This document shows positions 8,100 through 16,504 of a DNA stretch of 33,790 nt, piece by piece. The stretch is from Pseudomonadota bacterium (GTDB taxonomy: Bacteria; Pseudomonadota; Alphaproteobacteria; Rhizobiales; Xanthobacteraceae). The position numbers and the translations under genes were made by a program. The notes below the pieces were generated by a model. It was not told where the DNA came from. It saw only the letters and a list, made by a program, of their open reading frames with translations, and did not search any database. Where the stretch lies: the NCBI GenBank assembly GCA_018242205.1, contig JAFECJ010000042.1, forward strand, positions 1 through 33,790, in the 5' to 3' direction. Each line of letters begins with the position of its first letter. The first letter of the stretch is position 1.

Positions 8100-10844
8100 C
8101 TACTTCCTTTCAGCTTCGCGCAGTTTCGCCTTGATTTGATACAGTGCTTCCATTGCCTCGCGCGGCGACATCTCGTCGGGATTGAGGGCGGCGATGGCGG
8201 CGACGACGACATCGTGCGCCGGCTCGGGCGCGGCGGCGGGCGGCTGATAATTGGCGGCGAACAGCGGCAGATCCTCGAAGCCCTTCGGCGCGGCGCGGTC
8301 TTCCTGTTCAAGCTTGGCCAGTACGACCTTGGCGCGCTCGATGACGCTTGACGGCAGGCCGGCGAGCTTCGCCACCTGGATGCCGTAGGAGCGGTCGGCG
8401 GCGCCGGCGACGACCTCGTGCAGGAACACGACCTCGCCCTTCCACTCCTTCACCTTGACGGTGACGTTGTGCAAGCGTGGCAGCCGCGCCGACAGCGCGG
8501 TGAGCTCGTGGTAGTGCGTCGCGAACAGCGAGCGGCAGGTGTTGATGTCGTGCAGGTGCTCGATGGTCGCCCAGGCGATCGACAGACCGTCGAAGGTCGC
8601 GGTGCCGCGGCCGATTTCGTCGAGGATGACGAGGGCACGCGCTCCGGCTTGATTGAGAATGGCGGCGGTTTCGACCATTTCGACCATGAAGGTCGAGCGG
8701 CCACGCGCCAGATCGTCGGCGGCGCCGACGCGCGAGAACAGCCGGTCGACGATGCCGATATGGGCATTCTTCGCCGGCACGAACGAACCCATCTGCGCCA
8801 TGATGGCGATCAGCGCGTTCTGGCGCAGGAAGGTCGACTTGCCGGCCATGTTCGGACCGGTGATCAGCCAGATGCGCCCGGCCTCCGCCTCGCTCGGCGG
8901 GGAGAGGTCGCTATCATTGGCGACGAACGGCGTGCCGTCGCGCGACAGCGCCTGCTCGACGACGGGATGGCGGCCGCCCTCGATGACGAAGGCGAGGCTG
9001 TCATCGACCACCGGTCGCGCATAGCCCGATTCGGCTGCGAGCGCCGCAAGGCTCGAGGCGACGTCGAGCCGCGCCAAGGCCTCGGCGCATTGCTTGATCG
9101 CGGCGTCCTGCGCGATCACCGCCCCGCACAGTCTCTCGAAGATGTCGAGCTCGAGGCCAAGCGCGCGGTCGGCAGCGCTGGCAATCTTGGCTTCCAGTCC
9201 GCCGAGTTCGGTCGAGGTGAAGCGCACCTGGCCCGCCAAAGTCTGGCGGTGGATGAAGGTCGCGTTCAGCGGTGGCTGCATCATCTTGTCGGCGTTCTGC
9301 GCCGTCACCTCGACGAAATAGCCGAGCACGTTGTTGTGCTTGATCTTGAGCGCCTTGACGCCGGTCTCGTCGGCGTAGCGGGCCTGCAGCGCGGCGATGA
9401 TGCGGCGCGATTCGTCGCGCAGCGCGCGGTTGTCGTCGAGCGCGTTGTCATAGCCTTCACGGACGAAGCCGCCGTCGCGCTTGATCAACGGCAGCTCGTC
9501 GCCGAGCGCGCGGGTCAGTTCATCGGCCAGCGCGGCGTCGATCTTGCGGCAATGGCTGAGTGCTTCCGCGATCTCGTCCGGCGCGTCCTTGATAGCGGCG
9601 AGGGCGCGAGCAAGTTCATGGGCTGCAGTGATGCCATCGCGAATAGCCGCGAGATCACGGGGGCCACCGCGCTGCAGTGCGATGCGGGTGAGCGCGCGCG
9701 CCAGATCCGGTGCGGCGGCGAGCCGCGAGCGCGTTTCGGCGCGGGCCGCGACGTCATCGACGAAACAGGAAACCGCATCGAGGCGGCGATTGATGCCCTT
9801 GACGTCGGTGAGCGGCGCCGACAGCCGCTGCGCCAACAGGCGCGAGCCGGCCGCGGTGACGGTGCGGTCGATGCAGTCGAGCAGCGAGCCGCGCCTTTCG
9901 CCCGCGAGCGTGCGCATCAGTTCGAGATTGCCGCGCGTCGCCTGGTCGATGGCCATGGTCGCGGCGGCGGCTTCGCGCAACGGTGGTGATAGAGGCGGGC
10001 GCTGGCCGACCTGTGTTCGCTCGATATAGGTGACGGCCGCCGCCGCGGCGGTGATCTCCAGCCGTGTCAGCGCGCCGAAGCCATCGCTGGTCGCGACGGC
10101 GAAGAACGAGGTCAGGCGACGCTCGGCGGTGGCGCCGTCGAACACGTCGCGCGACAACGGCGTCACGGCCGGCAGTTCGCGCCACAGCGGAATCAGTTCG
10201 ATATCGGTGTTGAGCGAATCCGAGATCAGGATTTCGCCCGGCTCGAGGCGTGCGATCTCGGCGACGAGCATGACGCGGTCGCATTCCGTGATGCGAAATT
10301 CGCCGGTCGACATGTCGATCCAGGCGAGGCCGAAGCGCGCCTCGGTGCCGACCGATGACAGCCGCGCCCGCGCGATGGCGAGCAGGTAGTTGTTGCGCCG
10401 GGCGTCGAGCAAAGTGTCTTCGGTCAGCGTACCGGGCGTGACCAGGCGCACGACGTCGCGCTTGACGACGCTCTTTGAGCCGCGCTTCTTGGCCTCGGCC
10501 GGATCCTCGAGCTGCTCGCACACCGCGACGCGGTGGCCGAGCGCGATCAGGCGATGCAGATATTCGTCGGAACGGTGGATCGGCACCCCGCACATCGGGA
10601 TGTCCTGGCCCTGATGCTTACCGCGCTTGGTCAGCACGATGCCGAGCGCGCGGCTCGCCACCTCGGCATCCTCGAAGAACAGTTCGTAAAAATCGCCCAT
10701 CCGGTAGAACAACAGCGAGTCCGGATTGTTGGCCTTGATCTCGATATACTGTTCCAGCATCGGCGACAGCTTGCCGCTGTCCGGCGGCGTGGCGTCGGGC
10801 GGCGTTTCTGGTTCCGAAAGTCCGATGGGCTGGGTGAGGGGCAT
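8100..10844 (-). CDS. mutS: DNA mismatch repair ATPase MutS
   Basis: Mismatch-recognition protein of 914 residues that binds base mispairs as a dimer and recruits MutL. The mismatch-wedge motif appears as GDFYELFFEDA at about residues 50-60, including the Phe-x-Glu that stacks on the mispair. The clamp and lever regions fill the middle. The C-terminal ABC-type ATPase has Walker A GPNMAGKSTFLRQ (about 660), the signature region DDLARGRSTFMVEM, Walker B with DEIGRGTATFDG (about 743) and the THYHEL switch. Length is typical. It lies downstream of the aromatic hydroxylase gene on the same strand but is separated from it by a palindromic repeat, so it probably has its own promoter. Confidence 0.98.
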   Translation of the reverse strand: MPLTQPIGLSEPETPPDATPPDSGKLSPMLEQYIEIKANNPDSLLFYRMGDFYELFFEDAEVASRALGIVLTKRGKHQGQDIPMCGVPIHRSDEYLHRLIALGHRVAVCEQLEDPAEAKKRGSKSVVKRDVVRLVTPGTLTEDTLLDARRNNYLLAIARARLSSVGTEARFGLAWIDMSTGEFRITECDRVMLVAEIARLEPGEILISDSLNTDIELIPLWRELPAVTPLSRDVFDGATAERRLTSFFAVATSDGFGALTRLEITAAAAAVTYIERTQVGQRPPLSPPLREAAAATMAIDQATRGNLELMRTLAGERRGSLLDCIDRTVTAAGSRLLAQRLSAPLTDVKGINRRLDAVSCFVDDVAARAETRSRLAAAPDLARALTRIALQRGGPRDLAAIRDGITAAHELARALAAIKDAPDEIAEALSHCRKIDAALADELTRALGDELPLIKRDGGFVREGYDNALDDNRALRDESRRIIAALQARYADETGVKALKIKHNNVLGYFVEVTAQNADKMMQPPLNATFIHRQTLAGQVRFTSTELGGLEAKIASAADRALGLELDIFERLCGAVIAQDAAIKQCAEALARLDVASSLAALAAESGYARPVVDDSLAFVIEGGRHPVVEQALSRDGTPFVANDSDLSPPSEAEAGRIWLITGPNMAGKSTFLRQNALIAIMAQMGSFVPAKNAHIGIVDRLFSRVGAADDLARGRSTFMVEMVETAAILNQAGARALVILDEIGRGTATFDGLSIAWATIEHLHDINTCRSLFATHYHELTALSARLPRLHNVTVKVKEWKGEVVFLHEVVAGAADRSYGIQVAKLAGLPSSVIERAKVVLAKLEQEDRAAPKGFEDLPLFAANYQPPAAAPEPAHDVVVAAIAALNPDEMSPREAMEALYQIKAKLREAERK

Positions 10845-10892
10845 GGACGAAAGCTAGCAGAAACTGCCTAGGGCTTGCACCGGCCTATCTGT

Positions 10893-11010
10893 CGTCATGC
10901 CCGGCCTTGTGCCGGGCATCCACGTCTTATTGCAGGAACTAAGTCGTGGATGGCCGGGACAGAGGCGCGCGAAGCGACGCCGTCCTTTGGACGGCTATGC
11001 CCGGCCAAGA
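10893..11010. repeat. Dispersed palindromic intergenic repeat (Bradyrhizobiaceae type)
   Basis: Composite element of nested inverted repeats. ATGCCCGGC (10897-10905) and GCCGGGCAT (10911-10919) are perfect 9-bp arms around a 5-base loop. CCACGTCTTA (10920-10929) pairs imperfectly with TAAGTCGTGG (10940-10949). GCCGTCC / GGACGGC around TTT forms a perfect 7-bp hairpin (10979-10995). TGGCCGGG (10951-10958) and CCCGGCCA (11000-11007) form outer arms. From memory this closely matches an extragenic repeat scattered through Bradyrhizobium and Rhodopseudomonas genomes. It ends four bases before the stop codon of the hydroxylase gene and may act as an mRNA 3' structure or terminator before mutS. Confidence 0.75.
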
Positions 11011-11014
11011 CGAA

Positions 11015-12223
11015 TTAGGTCACCTCGTTCGCGCGCCGGAGGCCGAGGATCATCGACGTGTTGAGCAGATGCGCCCGCGCCTTGGCCGGATCGGCGGCCA
11101 CCGCGATCATCTCCTCAAGGTGCTGGCGCTGGATCGCCGGGTCGCGCTCTTCCATCATGCGCTTGTTGCGGATCGACATCGCCTGCACCTGCTCGATGGT
11201 GGCGAAGCGGCGTTGCCGCGAATAAAGGTCGAGCAGGTTCTCACCCCCTTCGCCGCGCAAGTAACTGCCGAGCTTGTCGCAGAGATTGACGGCATCGTGG
11301 ATGCCGCTGTTGAGGCCGAAGCCGCCGAGCGGGTTGTTGAGATGCGCGGCGTCGCCGGCCAGCAGCACGCGGCCGGCGCGGAATGATGCGGCGACGCGCT
11401 GATGCACGCGGTAGGTGCTCTTATAGAGAATGTCATAGGTACCGTGCTTCGGCACCAGCCGCTGCAACGCCGCCTCGACGCGTTCGGGCGACAGCAGCAC
11501 CTCGTCGCTTTCGTCGGGATTGACCGGATAGGCGAGTCGCCACAGCCCCGGCGGGCCGGCATCCGGCACCTTGAACAGCGCGCCGAACTCGACCGGGTCG
11601 GCGATGTAGCAGTTGTAGGCAAAGCCGTGCTGGCCGAAGTCGTAGGGCGTCGACACCACGACGAACAATTCCGGCCAGGTGAAGCCTTCGAACTCGATGC
11701 CGAGCTCCTTGCGCACGATGCTGCGGCCGCCATCGGCGCCGATCAGCCACGAGCCTTCGAAACGCCGGTCGCCGGACGGGCCGCTGGTCGTAACCGTGAC
11801 GCCGTCGGCGTGCTGGGTGAAGCCGTTGACGGCGTGGCCGAAGTGAATCTCGGTGCCGCCTTGCCGTTGCAGCAGATCGAGCTGGATCGGCGTCAGGCGG
11901 TGCTGTTCGAGATGCAGGCGATATGGGTACGGCGTGACGTCGCGCAGCAAGTCAAGGTCGAACTCGGCGACCAGATCGCCCGGCCGGTTGCGGATCTGCC
12001 AGTGGCGCACCCGGATGCCGTGCTCGTGCATCCGATCGGTGATGCCGTAAGACGCCATCATCTCCAGCGTCGGCGGATGGAACGAGCCGGCGCGCAGGTC
12101 GCGGGTGAGGCCTTCCTCGGCCTCCAGCAGCACCACGGGAATGTCCTGCGCGCGCAGCGCCAGCGCGCACATGAGGCCGGTCGGGCCGGCGCCGGCGATG
12201 ACGACGGGTTTCGGTATGGTCAT
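11015..12223 (-). CDS. FAD-dependent aromatic ring monooxygenase (PheA/MhpA-like)
   Basis: Flavoprotein hydroxylase of 402 residues of the class A (p-hydroxybenzoate hydroxylase fold) family, which inserts one oxygen atom into a phenolic ring using NAD(P)H. Motifs are GAGPTGL in the N-terminal dinucleotide fold (about 11-17), a central GADGGRSIVRK (DG motif), and GRVLLAGDAAHLNNPLGGFGLN (GD motif, binding the FAD ribityl chain). The N-terminus VVIAGAGPTGLMCALALRAQ is canonical. Substrate cannot be read from sequence. The neighbours (thioesterase, amidohydrolase/decarboxylase, CoA ligases) imply a hydroxybenzoate-type or resorcylate-type compound. It lies 20 bases after the amidohydrolase gene, so the two are almost surely co-transcribed. 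The ribosome site is weak. Confidence 0.9.
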   Translation of the reverse strand: MTIPKPVVIAGAGPTGLMCALALRAQDIPVVLLEAEEGLTRDLRAGSFHPPTLEMMASYGITDRMHEHGIRVRHWQIRNRPGDLVAEFDLDLLRDVTPYPYRLHLEQHRLTPIQLDLLQRQGGTEIHFGHAVNGFTQHADGVTVTTSGPSGDRRFEGSWLIGADGGRSIVRKELGIEFEGFTWPELFVVVSTPYDFGQHGFAYNCYIADPVEFGALFKVPDAGPPGLWRLAYPVNPDESDEVLLSPERVEAALQRLVPKHGTYDILYKSTYRVHQRVAASFRAGRVLLAGDAAHLNNPLGGFGLNSGIHDAVNLCDKLGSYLRGEGGENLLDLYSRQRRFATIEQVQAMSIRNKRMMEERDPAIQRQHLEEMIAVAADPAKARAHLLNTSMILGLRRANEVT

Positions 12224-12243
12224 CGCCGGGTCCGCCTAGACCG

Positions 12244-13260
12244 TTACTTCACCAGCTTGGTGCCGGTGATGCGCTCGAGATTGCCGTGCCAGATCGCTTC
12301 CTTGGTCGCCTTCGGCAGATCGACCTCGTCGATGAACTTGATGGCGTCACGCGTATACATGGTGCCCTTCTCCGGATCGAACGGGCAGTCCGAGGCGAAC
12401 ACGATCTTGTCGTGGTCATAAAAGGAAAGGCCGATGTCGATGCCGGCGCGCGACGAGAAGGTGGCGGTGTCGGCGTAGAACCGGTGCTTGAAGTAATCGA
12501 GCGGCCGATGCTTGAGTTCGCCGAGCAGCTTGCCGAGATCCTCACCGGAGGTGCGCGAGCCGAGCTGATCCCAACCCGGGCCGATGCGGCCTTCGAGCAT
12601 CGGCACGATGCCGCCGAAGTGGTGGGTGATGATGTTCAGCTTCGGATACTTATCCATCAGCTTAGAGAACACCAACCGCGCCATGGCCGCCGCGGTCTCG
12701 TAGGACCAGCCGAACGCCCACCAGATTTCATACTTCGAGGTCTTCTCGGTTGGATAGTCCGGGATGTTGGCGCCGCGCGCCGGATGCAGCCAGATCGGCT
12801 TGTCGAGCTTCTCCATCTCGGCGAAGAACGGCTCGAACTTCGGGTCGTCGAGCGGTACGCCGGCGACGTTTGTGTAGATCTGCACGCCAAGCGCGCCCAT
12901 CTTGATGGCGCGCCGCGCTTCGGCAACGCCGGCGTCTGGCGCGCCGAGCGCGCCCTGCGCCACCCAGCCCGGGAAGTGATCGCGGTTCTTGTCGATGATC
13001 TCGACGAACTCGTCGTTGAGCAGTTTGGCGTATTCCTCGACCTTGGCGCTGTCGCCCTTGCACAGCACCTCCAGCGGCGGCATGCCGTGCGACAGAATCT
13101 GCGCGTAATCGGGGAAGGTATCGACCACCTTCCGGCGGATATCGAGATCGTGAATGCACGGCACTTCGCGCATGCGCTTGCCGATGTCGGGCAGGCCGCT
13201 GTCGATCAGAACCTTGAAGAAGCGGCTCGGCAGGAAATGAGTATAGGCGTCGATACGCAT
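12244..13260 (-). CDS. Amidohydrolase-family (ACMSD-like) decarboxylase/hydrolase
   Basis: TIM-barrel metal enzyme of 338 residues resembling the aminocarboxymuconate-semialdehyde decarboxylase group, which includes nonoxidative decarboxylases of hydroxybenzoates. Metal-site motifs are IDAYTHFLP at the N-terminus, H159 in WLHPARGAN, H213/H214 in ITHHFGG, and D291 in FASDCPFD. The first His of the usual HxH pair is replaced by Tyr (Y6, with H8 kept), so the metal site may differ. AAGGA six bases before the ATG supports this start. The gene sits between the thioesterase and hydroxylase genes of a catabolic run. Decarboxylation of an aromatic acid, or hydrolysis of a ring-derived intermediate, are both possible. 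Confidence 0.85.
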   Translation of the reverse strand: MRIDAYTHFLPSRFFKVLIDSGLPDIGKRMREVPCIHDLDIRRKVVDTFPDYAQILSHGMPPLEVLCKGDSAKVEEYAKLLNDEFVEIIDKNRDHFPGWVAQGALGAPDAGVAEARRAIKMGALGVQIYTNVAGVPLDDPKFEPFFAEMEKLDKPIWLHPARGANIPDYPTEKTSKYEIWWAFGWSYETAAAMARLVFSKLMDKYPKLNIITHHFGGIVPMLEGRIGPGWDQLGSRTSGEDLGKLLGELKHRPLDYFKHRFYADTATFSSRAGIDIGLSFYDHDKIVFASDCPFDPEKGTMYTRDAIKFIDEVDLPKATKEAIWHGNLERITGTKLVK

Positions 13261-13403
13261 GGGCTTCCTTCCACGGGACGCAACCGGCTTTCGGATTGCG
13301 GAATTTTGATTATCGGTTGATCAGCGTTTTACGCGAGTGGCGCAATGCTGACAACGCACGCCAGCGGTTGCGCCCTATGCGCCCGCCCGCTGCGGTAATG
13401 ATG

Positions 13404-13823
13404 TCAGGCGAACTTGGCCAGCACAGTGTTGGGAATGGGATGGGACTTGAGCTGCCCACTGGCGTCCCGCACCGTCCAGACCCGCTTCTCGTTGGCCTCG
13501 ACGCAGGTCTCGCCTTTCAGCGTGATCCTGTGGCTGACTTCGAACGAAGTGCGGCCGAAGGTGATGGTGCTGGCGATGACGCAATCGTCGCCGAACCGGG
13601 TCGGCTTGAAGAAGCGGGATTGAGTCTTGAGCAGCGGCCAGCCCGCGAACTCGAGCGTCCTGAACATCTCGTACTTGGTGATACCGAGCGCCGACTCAAA
13701 CAGCATTTCGATCGAATGGTCGAAGATGCGGAAATAGTTGGGATAGAAGATGATCCCAGCCGGGTCGCAGTCGCCCCATTCGATGCGCACGTCGCGGGTG
13801 TTGGTGTAGGCCATGGCGCTCAT
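13404..13823 (-). CDS. 4-hydroxybenzoyl-CoA thioesterase-type hotdog protein
   Basis: Single-domain hotdog thioesterase of 139 residues that hydrolyses an aryl-CoA or acyl-CoA thioester. The motif IEWGDCDPAGIIFYPNYF (residues 14-31) matches the Pseudomonas 4-hydroxybenzoyl-CoA thioesterase active site, with D20 corresponding to the catalytic Asp. The rest (FEVSHRITLKGETCVEANEKRVW) is typical beta-sheet of the fold. Within this operon the natural role would be to release free vanillate or 4-hydroxybenzoate from the CoA thioester made by side-chain shortening; that is inferred. An alternative ATG lies three codons in (13814). The start is three bases from the methyltransferase stop, so the genes are coupled. 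Confidence 0.92.
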   Translation of the reverse strand: MSAMAYTNTRDVRIEWGDCDPAGIIFYPNYFRIFDHSIEMLFESALGITKYEMFRTLEFAGWPLLKTQSRFFKPTRFGDDCVIASTITFGRTSFEVSHRITLKGETCVEANEKRVWTVRDASGQLKSHPIPNTVLAKFA

Positions 13824-13826
13824 TTC

Positions 13827-14447
13827 TTAGCGGGCTTCGGCGCGCCGCGCCAGCCAGACGTTGTGCCTGCCGCAATCGGGGTCGTTCATGCGTGCGGCGA
13901 CGACGGTAAAGCCGTTGGCGCCCAGCAACGCCCGGTATTCGTCCGGGGCGAGGCTGGCGTGAAAGAGCGGCTCACCGTGCAGGTTGCCGATGGCTTCGCC
14001 GTGCTCCGGGCCGCTGGTGAACATCACCGGCGCGCCAGGCGCGGCGTGGGCGGCGAAGATCGGGAACATGTGGCGTTGGTCGTCGAAGTTGAGATGGAAG
14101 AACGAGTCCCAGGCCAGGATGCCGTCGAAGCCGCGCCCGAGATCGAGCGTCCGCATGTCGGCGACATGCCAATCCTGATCCGGAAAGTCGTGCCGGCTGA
14201 GTCCGATCATGGTCGGCGACGAATCGACGCCGGTGACGGTGCGGCCCTGCGCGATCATATAAGCCGCAATTGGCTGGCCGAAGCCGCAGCCGATATCGAG
14301 CACCGCCCCGCCATTGGGCACAAGATCGAGAAAGCGGTCGAGCCAGCTTTGCTCGAAGAAGTGCCGCTGCGTCTGCCGCCGGCGGTCGGCGGCCCAGTCA
14401 TGCGCCTTGCGCTCGTAGAGATCGACGATGCGCTCCGCGTCGCTCAT
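13827..14447 (-). CDS. Class I SAM-dependent methyltransferase
   Basis: Small-molecule methyltransferase-like protein of 206 residues. Motif I is AVLDIGCGFGQPIAAYMIAQG, followed by acidic GVDSSPTMIGLSR (post-I) and HVADMRTLDLGRGFDGILAWDSFFHL (motifs II-III). The late part, GFTVVAARMNDPDCGRHNVWLARR, matches the C-terminal strand pair of this fold. The frame can also start at a TTG at 14465. The ATG at 14447 is preferred for its codon, though it lacks a strong ribosome site. The gene lies between the dehydrogenase and thioesterase genes with only a few bases on either side. What it methylates is unknown; a phenolic metabolite is possible from context. Confidence 0.85.
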   Translation of the reverse strand: MSDAERIVDLYERKAHDWAADRRRQTQRHFFEQSWLDRFLDLVPNGGAVLDIGCGFGQPIAAYMIAQGRTVTGVDSSPTMIGLSRHDFPDQDWHVADMRTLDLGRGFDGILAWDSFFHLNFDDQRHMFPIFAAHAAPGAPVMFTSGPEHGEAIGNLHGEPLFHASLAPDEYRALLGANGFTVVAARMNDPDCGRHNVWLARRAEAR

Positions 14448-14465
14448 TCCCGGCAGCGGCGCCAA

Positions 14466-15227
14466 TCAGCGCGGTGCCATGCGCAGTGCGCCGTCGATGC
14501 GGATGACCTCGCCGTTGAGATAGCCGTTCTCGACGATATGCAGCGCCAGCTTGGCGAACTCCGCCGGCTCGCCGAGCCGCTTGGGGAAGGGTACCGAGGC
14601 GCCGAGCGAATCCTGCGCTTCCTGCGGCAGCGCCTTCAGCATTGGCGTGCCGAAGATGCCCGGCGCGATGGCGCAGACGCGAATGCCAAACTGGGCGAAT
14701 TCGCGCGCTGCCGGCAAGGTGAGCGCCGCGACGGCGCCCTTGGACGACGAATAGGCCGACTGGCCGATCTGGCCCTCGAAGGCCGCGACTGACGCGGTCG
14801 AGATGATGACGCCGCGATCGCCGCCCGCGAGAGGCTCGACGGCCTGCATGTTGGCCGCGACCAGCCGCATCATGTTGAAAGTGCCGATCAGGTTGATCTT
14901 GATGACGCGCTCATAGTCGGCCAGCGGCATCGGGCCGTCCTTGCCGACGATGCGCTTGGCCGGGCCGATGCCGGCGCAATTGACCAGCACGCGCGCCGCG
15001 CCGTGCACGGTGGCGGCAGCGTCGATCGCCGCCTTGGCGCCGGTGTCCGACGAGACGTCGCAGGCAAAGGCGATGCCGCCGATCTCGTTGGCGACATCAT
15101 TGGCGCCCTTTTCGTTGAGATCGAACACGGCGACCTTGGCGCCGGCCGCGGCCAGCGCCCGTGCAGTCGCGGCACCCAAACCCGAAGCGCCGCCGGTGAC
15201 GATTGCGGCCTGACCCTTGATGTCCAT
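14466..15227 (-). CDS. Short-chain dehydrogenase, 3-hydroxyacyl-CoA dehydrogenase type
   Basis: Classical SDR of 253 residues. Cofactor motif TGGASGLG (11-18), D36 after the second strand (VFDLNEK, favouring NAD), NCAG (83-86), Ser of STAS (143-146) and the catalytic YSSSK (Y159, K163) are all present. The wording, including GVIISTASVAAFEGQIGQSAYSSSKGA and the C-terminal NGEVIRIDGALRMAPR, resembles type 2 3-hydroxyacyl-CoA dehydrogenases (HSD17B10-like). In this operon it would oxidise the 3-hydroxy-3-arylpropanoyl-CoA made by the hydratase, just before the thiolase step (inference). AGAGGA lies about nine bases before the ATG. It is 26 bases downstream of the thiolase gene. Confidence 0.92.
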   Translation of the reverse strand: MDIKGQAAIVTGGASGLGAATARALAAAGAKVAVFDLNEKGANDVANEIGGIAFACDVSSDTGAKAAIDAAATVHGAARVLVNCAGIGPAKRIVGKDGPMPLADYERVIKINLIGTFNMMRLVAANMQAVEPLAGGDRGVIISTASVAAFEGQIGQSAYSSSKGAVAALTLPAAREFAQFGIRVCAIAPGIFGTPMLKALPQEAQDSLGASVPFPKRLGEPAEFAKLALHIVENGYLNGEVIRIDGALRMAPR

Positions 15228-15253
15228 CAGTAGCGTCCTCTGCTTGGTGCTTC

Positions 15254-16492
15254 TTAGTGCTTCGCGTCCGGGTTCTCGATCAGCAGCGCAATGCCCTGGC
15301 CGCCGCCGATGCAGGCCGACGAGATACCATAACGCAGGCCGCTGCGCTTCAACTCACGGGCAAGTGTCAGCGTGAGCCGGATACCGGTGGCGCCGAGCGG
15401 ATGGCCGATGGCAATGGCGCCGCCATTGACGTTGAGTTTGTCCTCGTCGAGTCCGAGCGCGCGGGCACAGGCCATCACCTGGGCGCCGAACGCCTCGTTG
15501 ATCTCGAAGCGGCCTACGTCCTCAAGCTTCAAACCGGCGCGTTCTACGACGGCTTTGATCGCCGGCACGGGGCCGATGCCCATGACCTCCGGCGGCACGC
15601 CGACCGCCGCGCTGGCGATGATGCGTGCGATCGGCTTCTTGCCGTTGCGCGCGGCGTAGTCCTTCGAGGCCACCAGCACGGCGGCGGCGCCATCAACGAT
15701 GGCCGAGGAATTGCCGCCGGTCTGCACGCCGCCAAAGGCCGGCTTGATCTTGGCGAGTTGCTCGACCGTCGACGGCCGCACATGCGTGTCCGCTGCGACG
15801 TCTTCTCTCACACGGATACCGCGGGCGTTCATGCCGTCGACCTCGAACTTTTCGGTCGTCACGGCTGCGATCTCGCCGGCGCGGAACTCGGCGGCCTTCA
15901 TCGCGCGATCGAACGAGCGCGCCGCGTAAGCATCCACCTCGGCGCGGGTGATCTGGTACTGCTTGGCGAGGTTCTCGGCGGTGTCGCCCATGGTGCAGTT
16001 GACGCCGGGGTCGAGCAGCGCTTCCCAGAGGAAGTCCTTGAACTCAACCTGGCCCATGCGGAAGCCGCCACGGCTGGTGTAGGACGCGACCGGATTGCGG
16101 CTCATCGATTCGGCGCCAACGCACAGCGCCAGTTCCGCGCGGCCGAGCGACGTGGCGTCGGAAGCCTGCGCGATCACCTCGATGCCGGTGCCGCAAACGC
16201 GCTGCACCAGATGCGCCGGCGTTTCCTGCGGCACGCCGGCATAGAGCCCGACATGGCGCGGCAGCATGTAGGCGTCGAAACTCGCTTGAGCCATGCTACC
16301 GGCGATCACGGTGCCGACGTCCGTCGGGGGCGCACCGGACTTCTTGAGCGCCTCGCGCGCCGCCTTGATGCCGAGATCGATCGGCGAGATCGCCGCCAGC
16401 GCGCCGTTGTAATCGACGAAGGGGGTGCGGGCGCCGTCGATCAGCCAAGCGTCCTCGAAGGTGGCGCCGATGCCGGCGATTTTGTCAGTCAC
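15254..16492 (-). CDS. Acetyl-CoA acyltransferase (thiolase)
   Basis: Degradative-type thiolase of 412 residues cleaving a 3-oxoacyl-CoA with CoA to give acetyl-CoA. The nucleophile Cys is C100 in VQRVCGTGIEVI. The GHPLG histidine motif (AIGHPLGATGIR) lies near residue 365, and the second Cys in SSACIGGGQG near 395; NEAFGAQ is also present. The start is GTG at 16492, preceded by GGAG (about 11 bases upstream); no ATG fits. The gap to the upstream CoA ligase gene is 12 bases. By context it would cleave 3-aryl-3-oxopropanoyl-CoA to an aroyl-CoA. It is distinct from the pcaF thiolase on the other strand. Confidence 0.93.
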   Translation of the reverse strand: MTDKIAGIGATFEDAWLIDGARTPFVDYNGALAAISPIDLGIKAAREALKKSGAPPTDVGTVIAGSMAQASFDAYMLPRHVGLYAGVPQETPAHLVQRVCGTGIEVIAQASDATSLGRAELALCVGAESMSRNPVASYTSRGGFRMGQVEFKDFLWEALLDPGVNCTMGDTAENLAKQYQITRAEVDAYAARSFDRAMKAAEFRAGEIAAVTTEKFEVDGMNARGIRVREDVAADTHVRPSTVEQLAKIKPAFGGVQTGGNSSAIVDGAAAVLVASKDYAARNGKKPIARIIASAAVGVPPEVMGIGPVPAIKAVVERAGLKLEDVGRFEINEAFGAQVMACARALGLDEDKLNVNGGAIAIGHPLGATGIRLTLTLARELKRSGLRYGISSACIGGGQGIALLIENPDAKH

Positions 16493-16504
16493 AGTCTTTC
16501 TCCA

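Noticed and set aside
8418..9989. Long open frame (523 codons) on the plus strand inside mutS
   Set aside because: Antisense shadow of mutS caused by high GC. It has Arg/Asp/Gly-rich low-complexity composition and no recognisable family, while mutS has all its motifs.
13296..14792. Plus-strand frame of 498 codons across the thioesterase, methyltransferase and SDR genes
   Set aside because: It spans three clear minus-strand genes with ribosome sites and motifs and has no family features.
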